Source: CAYQDR01 sp964416315 (GTDB lineage Bacteria > Methylomirabilota > Methylomirabilia > Rokubacteriales > DASRDR01). Taken from it: a stretch of DNA of 49,149 nt. The translations under genes and the position numbers were made by a program. The DNA lies in NCBI GenBank assembly GCA_964416315.1, contig CAYQDR010000021.1, forward strand, positions 1-49,149, read 5' to 3'. Shown in pieces: positions 48,210-49,149 of this stretch (its first letter is position 1; every line of letters begins with the position of its first letter). The notes below the pieces were generated by a model that made no database searches, had not been told where the DNA came from, and was given only the letters and a program-made list of their open reading frames with translations.

Positions 48210-48998
48210 TCAGCCGGCCTGCCGCAGGCCCTCCCGGGCGTCGTCGTAGTCGGGCTTGAGCGCGAGCGCCCGCTCGAACGCGGACCGCGCCCGCGCCCGG
48301 TCTCCGAGCTTGAGGTAGCACCACCCCACGCCGTTGTAGAGCCCGTGCCACTCGGGCGTGGCCCGGATGCCTTGCTCGAAGAGCGCGAGCGCCTCACGGT
48401 AGCGCCCGAGGTAGTAGAGGCTCCACGCCATCTTCGCCCGCACCCCGGGTAGCTCGGCGGGCTCCTGGCCGGCGAGAGGCGTGAGGCGCCCGAGCACGGT
48501 CTGGAGAGGTGGGAGGGCGGCGTCGTAGCGCCCCAGCTCGAACTGGGCCGAACCGAGCCCGATCATCGCGTCCCCGTACTCGGGGTTCTGGTCGAGAGCG
48601 ATCCGGAACGCCTCGCTCGCGAGGTGGTAGCGGCCCAGCCGGAGCCGGCTCCAGCCGATGCCGTTCCAGAGCCCTTCCCACGTCGGCTGGCGGCGCAGGG
48701 CGGCCTTGAAGGTGATGATGGCCGCCCGATGCTCGCCCAGCCGATACTGGGTCCAGCCGAGGAGCGCCCGTGCCTCGTCGTGGTCGGGCTCGAGCGTCAC
48801 GGCCTCGGTGAGCCGCTCCCGGGCTGCCAGGTAGTCGCCCGCCTCGTACAGGGCCCTGCCGCGGTTGAAGGCGACCTGGGACTGGAACCCCCGGCGGAGC
48901 CCCTCGAGGGTTCCCTGCGCCGGGACCTGCGCCGCCGCGGCTAGGAGGACGAGGCCCACGAGGCCGGCCGCGACGAGCCGGCGCCTAGCGCCTGGCAT
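48210..48998 (-). CDS. Exported tetratricopeptide-repeat protein
   Basis: A 262-residue protein with a signal peptide (RRRLVAAGLVGLVLLAAAAQVPAQG) and about six TPR units: for example LYEAGDYLAARERLTEAVTLEPDHDEAR, LGWTQYRLGEHRAAIITFKAAL, LGRYHLASEAFRIALDQNPEY and LGDRARARSAFERALALKPDYDDA. TPRs mediate protein contacts, so it is likely a periplasmic scaffold. Its start overlaps the end of the next upstream gene, suggesting an operon that continues beyond the window. Confidence 0.85.
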   Translation of the reverse strand: MPGARRRLVAAGLVGLVLLAAAAQVPAQGTLEGLRRGFQSQVAFNRGRALYEAGDYLAARERLTEAVTLEPDHDEARALLGWTQYRLGEHRAAIITFKAALRRQPTWEGLWNGIGWSRLRLGRYHLASEAFRIALDQNPEYGDAMIGLGSAQFELGRYDAALPPLQTVLGRLTPLAGQEPAELPGVRAKMAWSLYYLGRYREALALFEQGIRATPEWHGLYNGVGWCYLKLGDRARARSAFERALALKPDYDDAREGLRQAG

Positions 48999-49149
48999 GG
49001 CTTTCCGGGCGGTCGCTCGCCTCCTCCGCGGCCTCGCGCGCCCGCATTGCAGCGTCGCGCGCCAGCTCGGCGGCCCGGTTCGCGGCGGCCCGCGCGCCGG
49101 GCGCGACCGCGGCCCGGGCGGCGCCGGCGGCGCGGGCGGCGTCGCGCGC
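48985..49149 (-). CDS. Partial Ala/Arg-rich protein, C-terminal end
   Basis: The last 54 residues of a protein whose start is outside the window. It is built almost entirely of Ala and Arg in short helical repeats (AARAAGAARAAVAPGARAA, then AAELARDAAMRAREAAEEA) and ends SDRPESHARR. Low-complexity coiled-coil or nucleoid-type protein is possible, but nothing specific can be said. Its stop overlaps the TPR gene start by about 14 bases. Confidence 0.5.
   Translation of the reverse strand, partial: ARDAARAAGAARAAVAPGARAAANRAAELARDAAMRAREAAEEASDRPESHARR

Overview
This is a gene-dense bacterial window of very high GC with almost no intergenic DNA, many GTG starts and many ATGA/TGATG stop-start overlaps. 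The gene mix is a complete futalosine menaquinone branch (mqnA, C, D, E), ferredoxin-linked 2-oxoacid oxidoreductase genes, a selenoprotein, -24/-12 (sigma-54) promoters and a peptide-type ABC cassette. It fits an uncultivated soil or sediment lineage such as Candidatus Rokubacteria/Methylomirabilota. That assignment is inference from gene content and base composition; the window has no rRNA or tRNA to test it.

Layout. 1-5.0 kb: a stress and ion-transport group with a DUF5752-like protein, a P-type cation ATPase carrying an EIIA/PtsN-like N-terminus, the wreck of a second P-type ATPase, a DUF6335-like protein behind a sigma-54 promoter, and a universal stress protein. 5.0-8.7 kb: a VOC protein, then a por cluster (gamma-delta fusion, alpha, truncated beta) behind a second sigma-54 promoter. 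The beta gene ends abruptly at about 8205, where a convergent TPP-enzyme gene is also cut. 8.7-13.5 kb: a class IV aminotransferase, mqnD, and the overlapping mqnE-mqnA-mqnC operon. 13.6-17.8 kb: two MaoC-like hotdog proteins, a cis-prenyltransferase, an MGDG/UgtP-like glycosyltransferase, a polysaccharide deacetylase and a YkoP-like protein (lipid carrier and envelope work). 17.9-20.1 kb: a small secreted protein and ilvD. 20.1-21.9 kb: a three-gene redox operon of a CDGSH protein, an unknown protein and a UGSC selenoprotein read through an in-frame UGA. 22-28.1 kb: chrA, methyltransferase, queG, pncA, def, dienelactone hydrolase and a ferritin-like protein.

28.2-31 kb holds secreted and membrane proteins of unknown role plus a third sigma-54 promoter. 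31-33.3 kb is an overlapping minus-strand operon: thioesterase, a short MutY, a UDG-NUDIX fusion and a 34-residue membrane peptide; the MutY-NUDIX arrangement suggests oxidised-guanine and uracil repair. 33.3-38.3 kb: MBL-fold lipoprotein, AMMECR1-like, YgfZ-like and DUF255 thioredoxin-domain proteins. 38.3-42.1 kb: an ABC peptide-type binding protein and two permeases, separated by hairpin repeats. 42.1-44.1 kb: a TPP riboswitch controlling thiS-thiG-thiE and a dead thiO stub. 44.1-49.1 kb: a cobalamin-type binding protein, tldD/tldE, a DUF1059 protein, a TPR protein and a partial Ala/Arg-rich protein.

The most notable points are the UGSC selenoprotein operon, the three sigma-54 promoters, the two genes truncated at one breakpoint, the UDG-NUDIX/short-MutY domain arrangement, the EIIA-like extension on the ATPase, and a family of intergenic hairpins that also carry the Shine-Dalgarno of the next gene. 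No CRISPR array, IS element, rRNA or tRNA was seen.
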